From assembly GCA_024760905.1 (NCBI GenBank), contig CM045733.1, forward strand, positions 66,038,501 through 66,102,500: a stretch of DNA of 64,000 nt, read 5' to 3'. Of this stretch, positions 1 to 9,926 are shown piece after piece. This DNA is from Plotosus lineatus. Its lineage: Eukaryota; Chordata; Actinopteri; Siluriformes; Plotosidae. Under the pieces are notes generated by a model. That model was not told the origin of the DNA and made no database searches. It saw nothing but the letters and a program-made list of their open reading frames with translations. The position numbers were made by a program, and so were the translations under genes. The number at the start of each line of letters is the position of its first letter. Position 1 is the first letter of the stretch.

Positions 1-510
1 ATTGCAGAATGCAGAGAACTTAAATGGCATGTTTAGCTTCATCCACCACTTGCACACGCAACAAGTTTTTTTTTTCTTCTTCTTACATTTGCTCTTAATA
101 AAATTTTCAACAAAAGTCTGCAACAGAATTATGATGTGTTCTTAAACCGAAGAAATGTCCGTAGCTGTGTTCTCAGATTGCTTAAGGCCATTGTCGTTTT
201 GAATTCGAAGTGCGTCGTTATAATTAGCATAGGTGGACCCACCTAAATTCTGATAAAAGAGAAGAAGTGCATGTGCACACACAACGACTCATTAAGTAGA
301 AAACAATGGCAAACCATGCTCGTGCCAGAACCGAATAAGAGAGATATTTTTACTTCTATTTCAGAAGAAGTGCTTTGGAAAATCCCAGATGAGATATTAT
401 ATTTAGTAATGTAAATAATGGTTTTAAAAGTGAAGCCTGGTACTCTATAAGTAAACTTAAAAACATCAGGTGACCAGTAATCAGAGGCTGAAAAAAAGCG
501 CCAAACCCAG
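1..510. other. No gene seen; possible 3' UTR side of the 511-783 exon
   Basis: I see no repeat or convincing coding frame here. If the candidate exon at 511-783 is real, this stretch would be its 3' UTR on the minus strand, but I find no AATAAA signal for that strand within it. Confidence 0.3.
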
Positions 511-783
511 CTATGAGATGCTGGTGACTGGAGGTGGGATGGCTGGCTCTGACATGCCAGTGGATCTTGGGTGGATCTTGGGTGTGCCTTTGGTGGAGCA
601 CGTGGATACTGACTTGTGCATTGTGCCTGCAGTGTCAAGATCACTTCCTGAGAGAGAATCAGAAGATACAGCCTTGTTTAAATCAGGAGTGATAGATTTT
701 CCAGCTGCAAAACTGGATTTTCTAGTCTTTTTGTGATCAGCTATAAAATCCTTGGCTTGTAGTCGATCTTTAGCTATTTGCTC
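511..783 (-). CDS. Candidate terminal coding exon of an unknown host gene
   Basis: On the minus strand an open frame of 90 codons runs from 783 to a TAG stop at 511-513. Just upstream of it is a splice-acceptor-like sequence: a long T-rich tract near 805-830 followed by CTGCAG ending at 784, directly before GAG. The peptide is hydrophilic and begins EQIAKDRLQAKDFIADHKK. It continues with a Ser/Thr-rich segment (SSDSLSGSDLDTAG) and ends in a Pro-rich tail (IPPPVTSIS). It has no microsatellite or transposon character, and its composition looks like the disordered C-terminus of a cytoplasmic protein. I do not recognise the family. It could also be a chance open frame; no partner exon was found in the window. 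Confidence 0.35.
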   Translation of the reverse strand, partial: EQIAKDRLQAKDFIADHKKTRKSSFAAGKSITPDLNKAVSSDSLSGSDLDTAGTMHKSVSTCSTKGTPKIHPRSTGMSEPAIPPPVTSIS

Positions 784-1112
784 CTGCAGCAACATCCAAA
801 TATTGTAAGGGTAAAAAAAAAAAAGTAAAATGCCAGCAAAACAAGAATGGGTTCATGTTGTCACAATTTATTTACAGATCATGGACCCCAACCAACATCC
901 TTAGAAGTGAATTTTGGGATCACACATTCGGAACCCACCAACAGGACCTGCACTCATGTCCCCAGTTCCTCAGGTCCTGTTCCTCTAATTTTCTTTCAGA
1001 GGCAGTCTTGGACAGCCAAGAAAGAGTCAGCCAAACACAAATATAAATAGCAGCAACACTGACCACAAATTTCGATGCGCTCTCAGAAAAATAAATAAAT
1101 AACTAAATAAAT
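784..1112. other. Unique DNA, nothing identified
   Basis: Short overlapping frames around 847-1050 have no recognisable motif. If 511-783 is an exon, this would be intron sequence. Confidence 0.3.
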
Positions 1113-1250
1113 AAGACATGGTGGTCTAGTGGTTGGCATGTGCACCTCATAGAAAGAAGGTCCGGTGTAAGAGTCCCGGTCTCATCGAGTTTGTTTCTGT
1201 GAGGAGTCTGCATTTTCTTCATGTGCTTCCGTCAATTTCCTCTGCTGGAC
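1113..1250 (+). repeat. Degraded V-SINE remnant
   Basis: A tRNA-like head (TGGTCTAGTGGTTGG, then a decayed B box) is followed by a poor match to the V-SINE central domain (GAGGAGTCTGCATTTTCTTC). This is the arrangement of the better-preserved copy at 18630-18993. Confidence 0.5.
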
Positions 1251-2061
1251 TGCCAGAGGCCAAAAGTTGGGGTGTTAAGAAATGTGGTCTATTGTGCCAA
1301 TAAAATCCTTTCTTGACTGGAGACTGTTGGTGTTCGATGTAAGAGAATTGAACATATTGTTTTGTCAGTGCATTAATACACTCAGGCTTTGCAGGAGGTA
1401 CCTGTGTTATAACCACCTGATCTTCAACTTCCCTTTGTCACTGTAGCAAAAAAGACCAAAGCAAACAATACCTGAACATGTGGTGGTACCAGGTTGAAGC
1501 ATCAGGTATGAGCCCACAGCATCGGCTCCAGGTGTTGCACAGCTTGATCAGAACAGCTCTTGATAGTCAAAGGATTTTTATAAGATATTCAGTCTCAAAC
1601 GAATAAATCCAAATGGGCCTTGAAGATGCATTGTTTCCGAAGTGCACAAGTTGCAATTTCCTCAAGAAGTAAACATGCCAATGTGACTGACTTGAGAAAA
1701 CTGTTTTAAAGTTATTATAATGATATGTCATGAAGTGATAAATATATGCATAATTCTTTGTAGCATAAATAAAATAATTATTTCCTTCTAAACCATTGGT
1801 CTTGTCGAATCAGCCAGTCAACCATCCAGAGGCAACATCACTGACTCATGATAAAATAACATGTACAATCCCTTCAGTTGTCATGAGACCCCCATCATGC
1901 GCACCTCCCTTTCTTGAGGAGACATTCACATGATGCACTTTCGTCACGTGCTAAATTGTGAGCTTCAAATTAAGCAATAAACAAAAAGTGTGAGGTGGGG
2001 AACCAACAAGAAATTTCTGTCTCATAAAACCACTAAATGCTTTGTGGATGTATGTATGTGT
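1251..2061. other. Unique DNA, nothing identified
   Basis: No convincing coding frame, repeat or RNA gene is visible. Confidence 0.3.
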
Positions 2062-2199
2062 ATATACACTACACAAAAAAAGTTAAGGATATTTGTCAAT
2101 AAAAAACTGAAATTAAGGCCAAATCACAAAACCGAAAAAAAAAAAAAATATCTAGAAAATTTCCAAATATCCTTAACTTTTTTTTTTTTGTAGTGTATA
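2062..2199. mobile_element. Small foldback MITE, Tc1/mariner-like
   Basis: Inverted arms of about 35 bp (ATATACACTACA, an A run, then GTTAAGGATATTTG) lie at 2062-2096 and 2164-2199. They flank about 65 bp of AT-rich filler, and TA-rich DNA lies outside. Size and structure fit a non-autonomous element with TA target preference. The family is not identified. Confidence 0.55.
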
Positions 2200-2200
2200 T

Positions 2201-2233
2201 CAGTCCCAATTAACCGCACCAAAGTGAGGGATC

Positions 2234-2236
<3 letters not shown>
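2201..2236 (+). mobile_element. 3' terminal fragment of DNA element C
   Basis: The sequence CAGTCCCAATTAACC through GTGAGGGATCCCT matches the right end of the copies at 8511-9827 and 25368-25836. Confidence 0.6.

Positions 2237-2289
<53 letters not shown>
2236..2289. repeat. (TG)n microsatellite
   Basis: Uninterrupted TG dinucleotides, about 26 units. Confidence 0.95.
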
Positions 2290-2291
<2 letters not shown>

Positions 2292-2369
2292 ATATATATT
2301 ACGAAAAATTGTTTAAACTTTTTGTGTAAATCCGAAATATCTGTGTGCATGCTTTATTAAACAATTATT

Positions 2370-2480
<111 letters not shown>

Positions 2481-2525
2481 AAAAATAAAAGGACAGGACA
2501 AAGACTTTCTATTGAAACTCCATTT

Positions 2526-2580
2526 ATCACTACAGATCTGTTTCGAGGGGTGGTGAAACCATCCTCTCTCTTCAGGTGAT
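2526..2580 (-). ncRNA. Type I hammerhead ribozyme, left arm
   Basis: This is the mirror of the motif at 2604-2658. The core CTGAAGA, the GAAA box, the 3-bp stem III and the GTA cleavage site are all intact, with predicted self-cleavage between 2531 and 2530 on the minus strand. The only arm difference (2562) puts an A:C mismatch in the middle of stem II, so this copy may be less stable than its twin. Confidence 0.65.
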
Positions 2581-2603
2581 TATAGATTATAGATTCTTCT
2601 ATA

Positions 2604-2658
2604 ATCACCTGAAGAGAGAGGGTGGTTTCACCACCCCTCGAAACAGATCTGTAGTGAT
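2604..2658 (+). ncRNA. Type I hammerhead ribozyme with minimal stem III
   Basis: All conserved core positions are present in order. The strand ATCAC of stem I (2604-2608) is followed by CTGAAGA (2609-2615, matching CUGANGA). Stem II pairs 2616-2626 with 2630-2639, with one bulged A at 2619 and loop TTC. GAAA follows at 2640-2643. Stem III is CAG/CTG (2644-2646 with 2649-2651) closed by a 2-nt loop, with the A15.1-U16.1 pair at 2643:2652. Cleavage site GTA is at 2651-2653 and the stem I partner GTGAT at 2654-2658. Predicted self-cleavage is after A2653. Short stem III hammerheads of this kind are typical of Penelope-like elements and may need to act as dimers. Activity is inferred, not shown. 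Confidence 0.72.
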
Positions 2659-2760
2659 AAATGGAGTTTCAATAGAAAGTCTTTGTCCTGTCCTTTTATT
2701 TTTGTTATTTGCTCTACCAAAAAGTATTGAGCACTCTCCTACAGAAGGATCTACTCAAAA

Positions 2761-3147
<387 letters not shown>

Positions 3148-3149
<2 letters not shown>

Positions 3150-3410
3150 CATTTACCATTTCTTAAAAACAACAAAAAACTAGTATTGATCTGCAGCATG
3201 TATATAGATTACTGTTTTGTGTAATCATGTATGAATTGCTGAGGCGGAAACATATGTACAAACAACATATAACATACAAATATATAACATATAACATACA
3301 AGTATATAACATATAACATACAAAGAACATACAACAAGCATTGTCACCTCTATTTAATTATTATCTATTTGTTCTATTTAAAAAACAATAGTGATGCAAT
3401 GAGAGAAAAA
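3148..3410. other. Short AT-rich stretch with a degenerate ATAACATACAA repeat
   Basis: Units resembling ATATAACATACAA recur at about 3265-3335. Nothing else is seen. Confidence 0.5.
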
Positions 3411-3757
3411 GGGGCAGTGGTGGTCTAGTGGATAGGGCACAGGATCGCTGATCCTAAGGTTGGGGGTTCGAGTCCCCACAGGGTTGTAACTGTCCCCCCC
3501 AGTGTAGCTAACTGGATTATCAAAGGCGGGCCATGTCTCTCACTGTCTATGGTGAGAGGTTCATGTAAAAGAACCATTGCTGACTTTTGTAAAGAGGAGC
3601 TGCAAAGCCGTCAGCGTGTTTCTGTCCCTTGCTAAAGGGTTGTGACAGGAAGGGCATCCGATGTAAAAACCCGTGCCAAATCAAATGTGCGAATCAGATG
3701 ATTCGCTGTGGCAACTCCCAAGAAAGGGAAAACGCCGAAAGGAAAAGAAGAAGAAGA
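3411..3757 (+). mobile_element. SINE-A, full-length tRNA-derived SINE
   Basis: The head has pol III promoter boxes: A box TGGTCTAGTGG and B box GGTTCGAGTCC. A conserved body follows (GCTAACTGG, GGCGGGCCATGTCTCTCAC, AAAGAACCATTGCTGAC). The 3' half has GACAGGAAGGGCATCCG, then GATTCGCTGTGGC and GCCGAAAGGAAAAG with an (AAG)n tail. The tail matches the 3' end of LINE1 (see 8926-9685), which probably supplies its machinery. Confidence 0.85.
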
Positions 3758-3767
3758 TTTGATGTGA

Positions 3768-3792
3768 GAGAGAGAGAGAGAGAGAGAGAGAA
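3768..3792. repeat. (GA)n microsatellite
   Basis: GA dinucleotides just past the SINE-A tail. Confidence 0.9.
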
Positions 3793-4833
3793 ATGGAGAC
3801 TATTTGGAGCCTTATTGAGAGCAAAACTTGTCAATACTCACCTTGTTGGGCAGGAAGTAAAAATACCAAAAAGTACACATGCAAGTGTAAATAGTGATCC
3901 AATAGACTGGCAGCCTGTTCTGGGTGTACCAGCCTTTTGCCTGAAGTCACAGCTCCACATGAGAACATCACAAATAAGTGAGCAGATAATCAGATAATGA
4001 TTTTTGTATGGGTCACAATACATTTTTATTCTTTTAAATATAATTTATCATCTCAACCTATTGCTGTAATGGATAGCTAGATACATGCATACATCATCTT
4101 ACATTTTTTAAATCACATTATTCCCTGCCATTATCTGTGAAAAGACAATGTGGAGAAGCCACAGAACTGTTGTTTTCCTCTTTGACAATTTATATTTGCA
4201 TGGGAGTTGAAAACAATTCGAGCCATGGAGATCGGTCATTTTCTCCTGATCCTCTGGGAATTAATTTATTGCCTGCCAAATGCTTAATTGATTTCGTGTG
4301 ACTGCATTCTTTTATGAGCTGATGTGGGGGAGATGTAAACATACCAATCCACCATGATAACAATAAGAACTGCAGAAAAATAAATAAATAAATAAATAAA
4401 CCTCTGTCAATCACTTTCACAAGTGCAGTCAGGACAAAAGTCTGCGTAACGATGTCCTGAGGAACTGCTACATAAATCCCGTACATATTTTCCAGTTTGT
4501 GTGTATTGAGCTGGAGCATGTATGCTTAAGACAAAGCTTTTGATCACAGAATCACTCTGCAGCTGCATGTTCCACAAAAAAAAAAGAAAAAAAAAAGAAT
4601 CTCTCACCGACGGCAGCATGAGGCTACCAGCAAATACCAAAATAATGTGTCTTTGCCCTGTGGACATACCCTTATCCTTTTCATTCTTTTTTGTGCTCGA
4701 GCAACAGTGCAGACAAAAAGGGAGCAATTATGCACTACATCATGATGGAACAACAGTGGTCATGGAGAAGGATGGAGCACACTGCCCAGGGAAATTCAGT
4801 CTCTATGAAGGGATGTTCTGGTTTATAAGGGGT

Positions 4834-4878
<45 letters not shown>

Positions 4879-5397
4879 ATTCAGGGTCGTAATATCTGTC
4901 AGGGTGCTGGTTTGTGCACTTGTCTTCATGATTTTTCACAAGATATAAGCAGAACACATGGACTGAATTAACACATTTAAGCCCGATTTTGAGTGACGTT
5001 TCTGGTTGAAATGTATGACTTCAAGTCCAATTATATCATTTACACCAGATGTTCCCACAGCTGTATTCATACTGACAGCAGTACAGAGGGTTAAATTGAC
5101 GTTGTTAATTGAACAATAATGCTCCCAATGAGCCTCTAAATGACACATGAATAAAATCAAAGTCAAGCCTTGAAAAGATGATTTCTTCAGAATTGATGGA
5201 AGCCATTTATGATAAACAGATGATTTTTTTTTTTTTTTTGTGCGTTTTTAATATCTCAAGAGTGAAAATACTGAGGGGACAGAAGAGAACGGAAAAAAAA
5301 ATGCCATTACAGTATTGGATTATTACGTGTTATTCTTTCCTGTTGTATTGAACTTTATATTTTGTACTATGACTCATACTAACAACAGCTTCATCTC
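3793..5397. other. Mostly unique DNA with two simple repeats
   Basis: There is an (AAAT)n tract at 4376-4400 and a (TG)n tract at 4835-4876. I see no exon or recognisable mobile element. Confidence 0.35.
4835..4876. repeat. (TG)n microsatellite
   Basis: About 21 TG units. Confidence 0.95.
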
Positions 5398-5600
5398 CTT
5401 CTTTTTGGCTTTTCTCGCTTTTTTTTTTTCAGGGTTCACCACATCGACTCATTTGATTCACATGTTTGATTTGACATATGTTTTCATGTCGGATGCCCTT
5501 CCTGATACAACTCTTTCGCAAGGCAGAAACACGCTGACGGCTATGCAGCTACTCTTTACGAAAGTCAGCAATGGTTCTTTTACAGCTTCTCACCATAGCC
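5398..5600 (-). mobile_element. SINE-A tail half, split by a hAT insertion
   Basis: On the plus strand the order is tail, CGGATGCCCTTCCTG, GAAACACGCTGACGGCT, AGTCAGCAATGGTTCTTTTAC and then CTCACCATAG. That is the 3' half of SINE-A in reverse. The missing head half resumes at 7111, after the hAT element. Confidence 0.75.
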
Positions 5601-5813
5601 CAGTGGTTGTTAACCTTGTTGGAGGTTCTGAACCCCACCAGTTTCATATGCTTATTCACTGAATCCTTCTTTATTGAAAAATAAAATATGATTTTTTTTC
5701 AAGACATAGGTTTTTACTGGGGCACCAAACTGAACTCCGCCCATCAAAACTACTTACATTTTTATGTGAGGTGTGCATCCGAGTGTGTACACGCGCATCT
5801 GGATTTGTGTGTA

Positions 5814-6602
5814 CAGTAAAACCTCCGCTGACGAACGCTTAAGCTCACGAACTTTTCGCCTCAAGAACATTAAATTCGCGAGCATATAGTCTCTGCTGAC
5901 AAACTAGTTTTCGGTGGATGAATCAAACCACGCGGTCAAACAGCACCACGGTGGCGGCCACGAGAAGATGACGCACGCTCACGGCGTCACGGTTCGTCAC
6001 CCCCTTTCTTTGAGTGCGGACGTGGTTTGTGTTTGATAGACATTTTGGACCATATTGAGTGTACTTTTGCTATTATGGGACCGAAAAAGACCCCACCACA
6101 GGCGGAGATCATTGAAAAACACGAACGAGGTGTGCGTTTGTGTGACTCAGCGTCCCAGTACCAGTACGCTAAGTCTACCATTGCTCCCATCCTTAAGAAC
6201 AAGGAAGCTATTAAGGGTGCGTGTGTGGCTAAGGGTGTTTCCAAACAGTAGGCGTTTCCAAACACTCCTTCCAAACAGTAAGTCCCTCCCTCCCTCCTCC
6301 TCCCACTCCATTCCATCAAGCCATCAACTACCATCACAAAGGTAAATAAAACGACTTTATTATACAGTACAGTTTATTTCTTTAATTACAATACAATAGC
6401 ACATTTATTATACATAAAATAAGGTATATTTTTGTGTAGTTTTAAGGCTTATTTAGTAGAAAATTATGTTTTATGGGGACCTGGGAACGGCTTATTCTCA
6501 TTTTAATGGTTTCTTATGGGAAATAAATGTTCGGAAGACGAACTTTTCGCCTTCCACACACTTTCTGGGAACCAATTATGTTCGTGAGCAGAGGTATCAC
6601 TG
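5814..6602 (+). mobile_element. pogo/Tigger-like transposon nested in the hAT
   Basis: TA dinucleotides flank it (5812-5813 and 6603-6604). The terminal repeats are CAGTAAAACCTCCGCTGACG on the left and, reverse complemented, CAGTGATACCTCTGCTCACG on the right. Removing it restores a sequence colinear with 25574-25700, which acts as an empty site. It keeps only the first part of a transposase. Confidence 0.8.
6075..6251 (+). pseudogene. Truncated pogo/Tigger transposase, HTH N-terminus
   Basis: A frame starting MGPKKTPPQAEIIEKHERG reads into a helix-turn-helix-like segment (YAKSTIAPILKNKEAI), as in the psq/CENP-B-type DNA-binding N-terminus of pogo transposases. It stops after 58 codons at TAG 6249-6251. 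The CENP-B-like and DDE catalytic domains are absent. In the intact family the domain binds the terminal repeats. Translation could also start 16 codons upstream at 6027, but the MGPKK start fits the family better. Confidence 0.65.
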
Positions 6603-6740
6603 TATTTATATTTTATTTACATCTTATGCATTATTTTTGAATGTTTAATTGTTATTATAAACATTTATAGCATTGAATATGTATTTATTGATATTATATA
6701 CGCATATACATGTCCATATCCGTCAGTCGTCGGGGGACTA

Positions 6741-7000
6741 GACCTTGAACCTACTTTGCAAATCATGCAGATTGGAAGCTGACTAGCATCATGTTCCATT
6801 ATATATGTGAATCCACATTGTACGTATTTACCACTTTCATTTTTTGCTCAACATAGTAAGGATTAAAATGTTCAGAAAGAAATCACATGACATACCATCA
6901 CGCCAATCACAAGTCGACTACTGAGCACACCAAATTTCCTGCAGCACAGATTGGCCAAGCAATGTAGCATGATCACCTGCAGCCAGTGATATCCAAGCGG
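6741..7000. other. hAT interior, otherwise featureless
   Basis: This is the part of the hAT element between the element-C-like core and its right terminal region. No coding frame is recognised. Confidence 0.4.
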
Positions 7001-7110
7001 GGCGTGTCATTATGAATATGAGTCAGGTGTGTGTCTTGACCTCGGCCGAACCCCTGAGACTGACTTACCGAACCGCTAGGGTTCGATCGAACCCAGGTTA
7101 AGAACCACTG

Positions 7111-7259
7111 CCATAGACAGTGAGAGACATGGCCCGCCTTTGATAATCCAGTTAGCTGCACTGGGGGGAACAGTGACAACCTTGAGGAGAGTGGGACCTG
7201 AACCCCCAACTTTAGGATCAGTGATCCAGCGCTTTTTACCCCCAGGCCACCACTGCCCA
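7111..7259 (-). mobile_element. SINE head half, completing the 5398-5600 copy
   Basis: It begins at CCATAGACAGTGAGAGACATG and runs through the reversed B box region to GGCCACCACTGCCCA. It continues exactly where the copy at 5600 stops. Confidence 0.75.
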
Positions 7260-7261
7260 GT

Positions 7262-7301
7262 ACTAACAACAACAACAACAACAACCACAATAATTATACA
7301 T

Positions 7302-7344
<43 letters not shown>

Positions 7345-7390
7345 CATACGGCTACTACTACTACTACTAATAATAATAATAATAGACTAT
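7262..7390. repeat. (AAC)n, (AT)n, (CTA)n/(AAT)n compound microsatellite
   Basis: Three simple-repeat blocks in succession beside the SINE head. Confidence 0.9.
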
Positions 7391-8510
7391 TTCTCAAACT
7401 CAATCCCGAACCCTAATAAAACCATAGATTTAATAAGATGCAGCAGTACTAGTATCCAAGTACAAGCCAGAATTAAATCTTTAATAAAGGTCCAAAAATA
7501 TCATCAGGGATAATATTAGCCCTCATTATTCACTGTCTTCAGAGAGTTTCTTTCAAAGTTTTATGCTGTACCCTGTCTTACAAACTTAGCAAATCACAGA
7601 GGTTAATTGAGAAGACAGCACTGCATCAGTTGCCCTCCCATTGCAAGTTCACCAGAACAAGTGACCCTAATCTTTTAACTAAGTTTACATCCTTCTCTAT
7701 GGAGAAAGATTTCCTTGCATCAATTAGCAATAAAAATCCCTTATGTAATAAATACCTCATTTATGCACTTAGGGAAATGAAGTTCTTTAAATCTTTAATT
7801 GCTCTGCAGTGGGTCATTTTATTAACCTAACATTTGGTGGACGGTTTTCAGATTTAAGATCTGCATTTTGCTAATAAATACTAGTGTCATAAATATAAGT
7901 TGTGTTCATAAATGCTTCTTATGTTCATCCCTACAGTAAGAACAGTGCAATCACTTTTTAGAGAAGGTTTCTATTAAAATGCAGACTGCATATGTGGAAT
8001 TACTGCCATATGCCACAGGGAGCAAATGATGCTAATTGTTTTATCCGTATTAGAGATGGAAGACATGACAGACATTGCAGTAACAGGTGCAATGATGATA
8101 CGATAAAGAGATGGTAATGATGTAACCCAGCTTGCTCAGCTTTCATTACTGTTGTCCATTGCACTGTTGTTTTACCATTCCTGTCATGTTTGATCTTGTT
8201 TAGATTACTCTTCCATACATCAAACCGTCAAATGTTAATAATATCCATGCTGATTAATGTAAATTTTGAAAAACACTGGCAGAAACAGAAGAAAAAAAAA
8301 ATCCTGAACTGTCTTTAAATTCCCAAGATCCTCAGCTCTGTCAGTTCAAATAGAGATCATAACACTGGGCAACAACAACAAAAATATTTTGTTTAAACTA
8401 CTAGAAAACATGTTATCTTTACTGAATTGATCTTGCTATTAAACAAATTCAAATGGAATTTAATTTTTTTTTAAACACATAAAAAATATATTTTTGCATT
8501 ATTACATGTA
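7391..8510. other. Unique DNA, nothing identified
   Basis: A 66-codon frame at 7630-7830 has no recognisable motif. No repeat family seen elsewhere in the window is present. Confidence 0.3.
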
Positions 8511-8925
8511 CAGGGATCGGTCGCTGCTTTGTGCTTCAATTCATGCGGCTTCAGTGCATCACATATTTTTAATTTTTTTAAATATTCATCAACTTAAAAA
8601 ATAAGGAAATTAAGGAAGCATAGGTTAAAAAGTTCAGGAAAATGCCACAAAAACAAGGCCAATTATGCAAAAAAAAAAAAAAAAAAAAGCAAACAAACAA
8701 CAACAAAAAACCCTAAAAAACAAAAAACAACTTAAAACCCCACATCAAAATTATTTACATTTTTGTGATGTGCGCATCTGCGTGCGTGTGCGTCTGTAGG
8801 TGTGTGTATTTATATTTTATTTACAGCTTATACATTATTTTTAATGTTTAATTGTTATTATAAGCATTTATAGCACTGAAAATGTATTTATTGATATTAT
8901 ACACACATATACATGTATGTATACA

Positions 8926-9685
8926 CTATGATGTTTGCAGATGACATCATGATCTGTAGTGAGAGCAGAGAACAAGTGCAGGGAAATCTAGAGAGGTGGA
9001 GGTATGCCCTGGAAAGGAGAGGAATGAAGGTTAGTCTCAGTAAGACAGAATACGTGTGTGAACGACAAGGACCCAACAGGAGCGGTGAGGTTACAGTGAG
9101 CAGAGATAAAGAAGGTGGAGGATTTTAAGTACTTAGGCTCAACAATCCAGAGCAATGGAGAGTGGAATGAAGTGAAAGAAAAGTGTCCGGTGTGATAGAT
9201 AGGAAGGTATCAGCAAGAATGAAGGGAAAAGTGTGCAAGACGGTGATGAGGCCAGCGATGTTGTATGATTTAGAGACAGTGGCGCTGAGGAAAAGACAGG
9301 AGGCAGAGCTGGAGGTAGCAGAGATGAAAATGTTGAGGTTCTCTTTGGGAGTAACGAGGATGGATAGGATCAGAAATGAGTACATCAGATGGACAGCACA
9401 TGTAAGACGTTTTGGAGACAAAGTCAGAGAGGCTAGATTGAGATGGTTTGGACATGTACAGAGGAGGGATAGTGAGTATATTGGTAGTAGGATGCTGAGG
9501 TTGGAACTACCAGGCAGAAGGCCTCGAGGAAGACCAAAGAGACGATTCATGGACGTGGTGAAGGAGGACATAAAGTCTGTTGGTGTAAGAGAAGAAGATG
9601 CAGTGGATAGGGTGAGATGGAGGCAGATGATTCGCTGTGGCGACCCCTGAAGGGAAAATCCGAAAGGAAAAGAAGAAAGAAGAAG
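8926..9685 (+). mobile_element. LINE1 (RTE-type), 5'-truncated, with 19-bp TSD
   Basis: The copy starts within the RT catalytic region (FADD) and runs to the 3' end, where GATTCGCTGTGGCGACCCC is followed by an (AAG)n-type tail. It is flanked by ATATACATGTATGTATACA at 8907-8925 and ATATACATGTACGTATACA at 9686-9704, a 19-bp target-site duplication with one difference. Confidence 0.85.
8928..9649 (+). pseudogene. LINE1 reverse transcriptase, C-terminal fragment
   Basis: The frame opens with RT motif C (MMFADDIMICSES) and continues in the thumb/C-terminal region (LERWRYALERRGMKVSLSKTE). After a frameshift near 9120-9190 it resumes with the conserved RTE-like C-terminus ([19 protein letters not shown], then [12 protein letters not shown]), ending RWRQMIRCGDP. 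The endonuclease and most of RT are missing, so it is dead. Confidence 0.8.
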
Positions 9686-9707
9686 ATATACATGTACGTA
9701 TACATCA

Positions 9708-9708
<1 letters not shown>

Positions 9709-9739
<31 letters not shown>

Positions 9740-9752
9740 GTGGGGGGGGGGT
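9709..9752. repeat. (TG)n followed by a G run
   Basis: TG units grade into GGGTGGGTG and a run of nine or more G, inside the right part of element C. Confidence 0.9.
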
Positions 9753-9926
9753 GATAGTACTTTGCGGAATTCGGTGGTTGCAGGGGGATCTCGGTCCCAA
9801 TTAACCACGGAAAGTGAGGGATCCCTTTACTTATATATTAGACAGAAACCTCAAATTTATGCGTGAAAATGAACAATCAAGTGGTTCTTAACTTGCTCAA
9901 GAATATTTTAGACATTTGCTTCTGTG

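Larger units (their letters stand above)
5601..7110. mobile_element. Non-autonomous hAT-type transposon, interrupted
   Basis: The left end is CAGTGGTTGTTAACC and the right end, reverse complemented, is CAGTGGTTCTTAACC. Both fit hAT-type terminal repeats. The flanking 8 bp are CCATAGCC (5593-5600) and CCATAGAC (7111-7118), a 7/8 target-site duplication that splits a SINE-A. The interior is non-coding apart from the nested pogo element at 5814-6602. Part of it (5745-5811 and 6603-6740) matches the core of element C. Confidence 0.72.
8511..9827 (+). mobile_element. DNA element C, split by a LINE1 insertion
   Basis: It starts at TA|CAGGGATCGGTCGCTGC and ends GAGGGATCCCTT|TA, the same ends as the uninterrupted copy at 25368-25836. 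The termini and TA flanks resemble pogo/Tigger-type MITEs. It is non-coding. A LINE1 copy lies inside it at 8926-9685. Confidence 0.7.

Noticed and set aside
3411..3500. tRNA gene call for the SINE-A heads.
   Set aside because: A and B boxes are present, but no full cloverleaf can be drawn, and many dispersed copies carry the same fused body and tail.
9125..9808. 227-codon minus-strand frame.
   Set aside because: It is the antisense shadow of the plus-strand LINE1 copy at 8926-9685.
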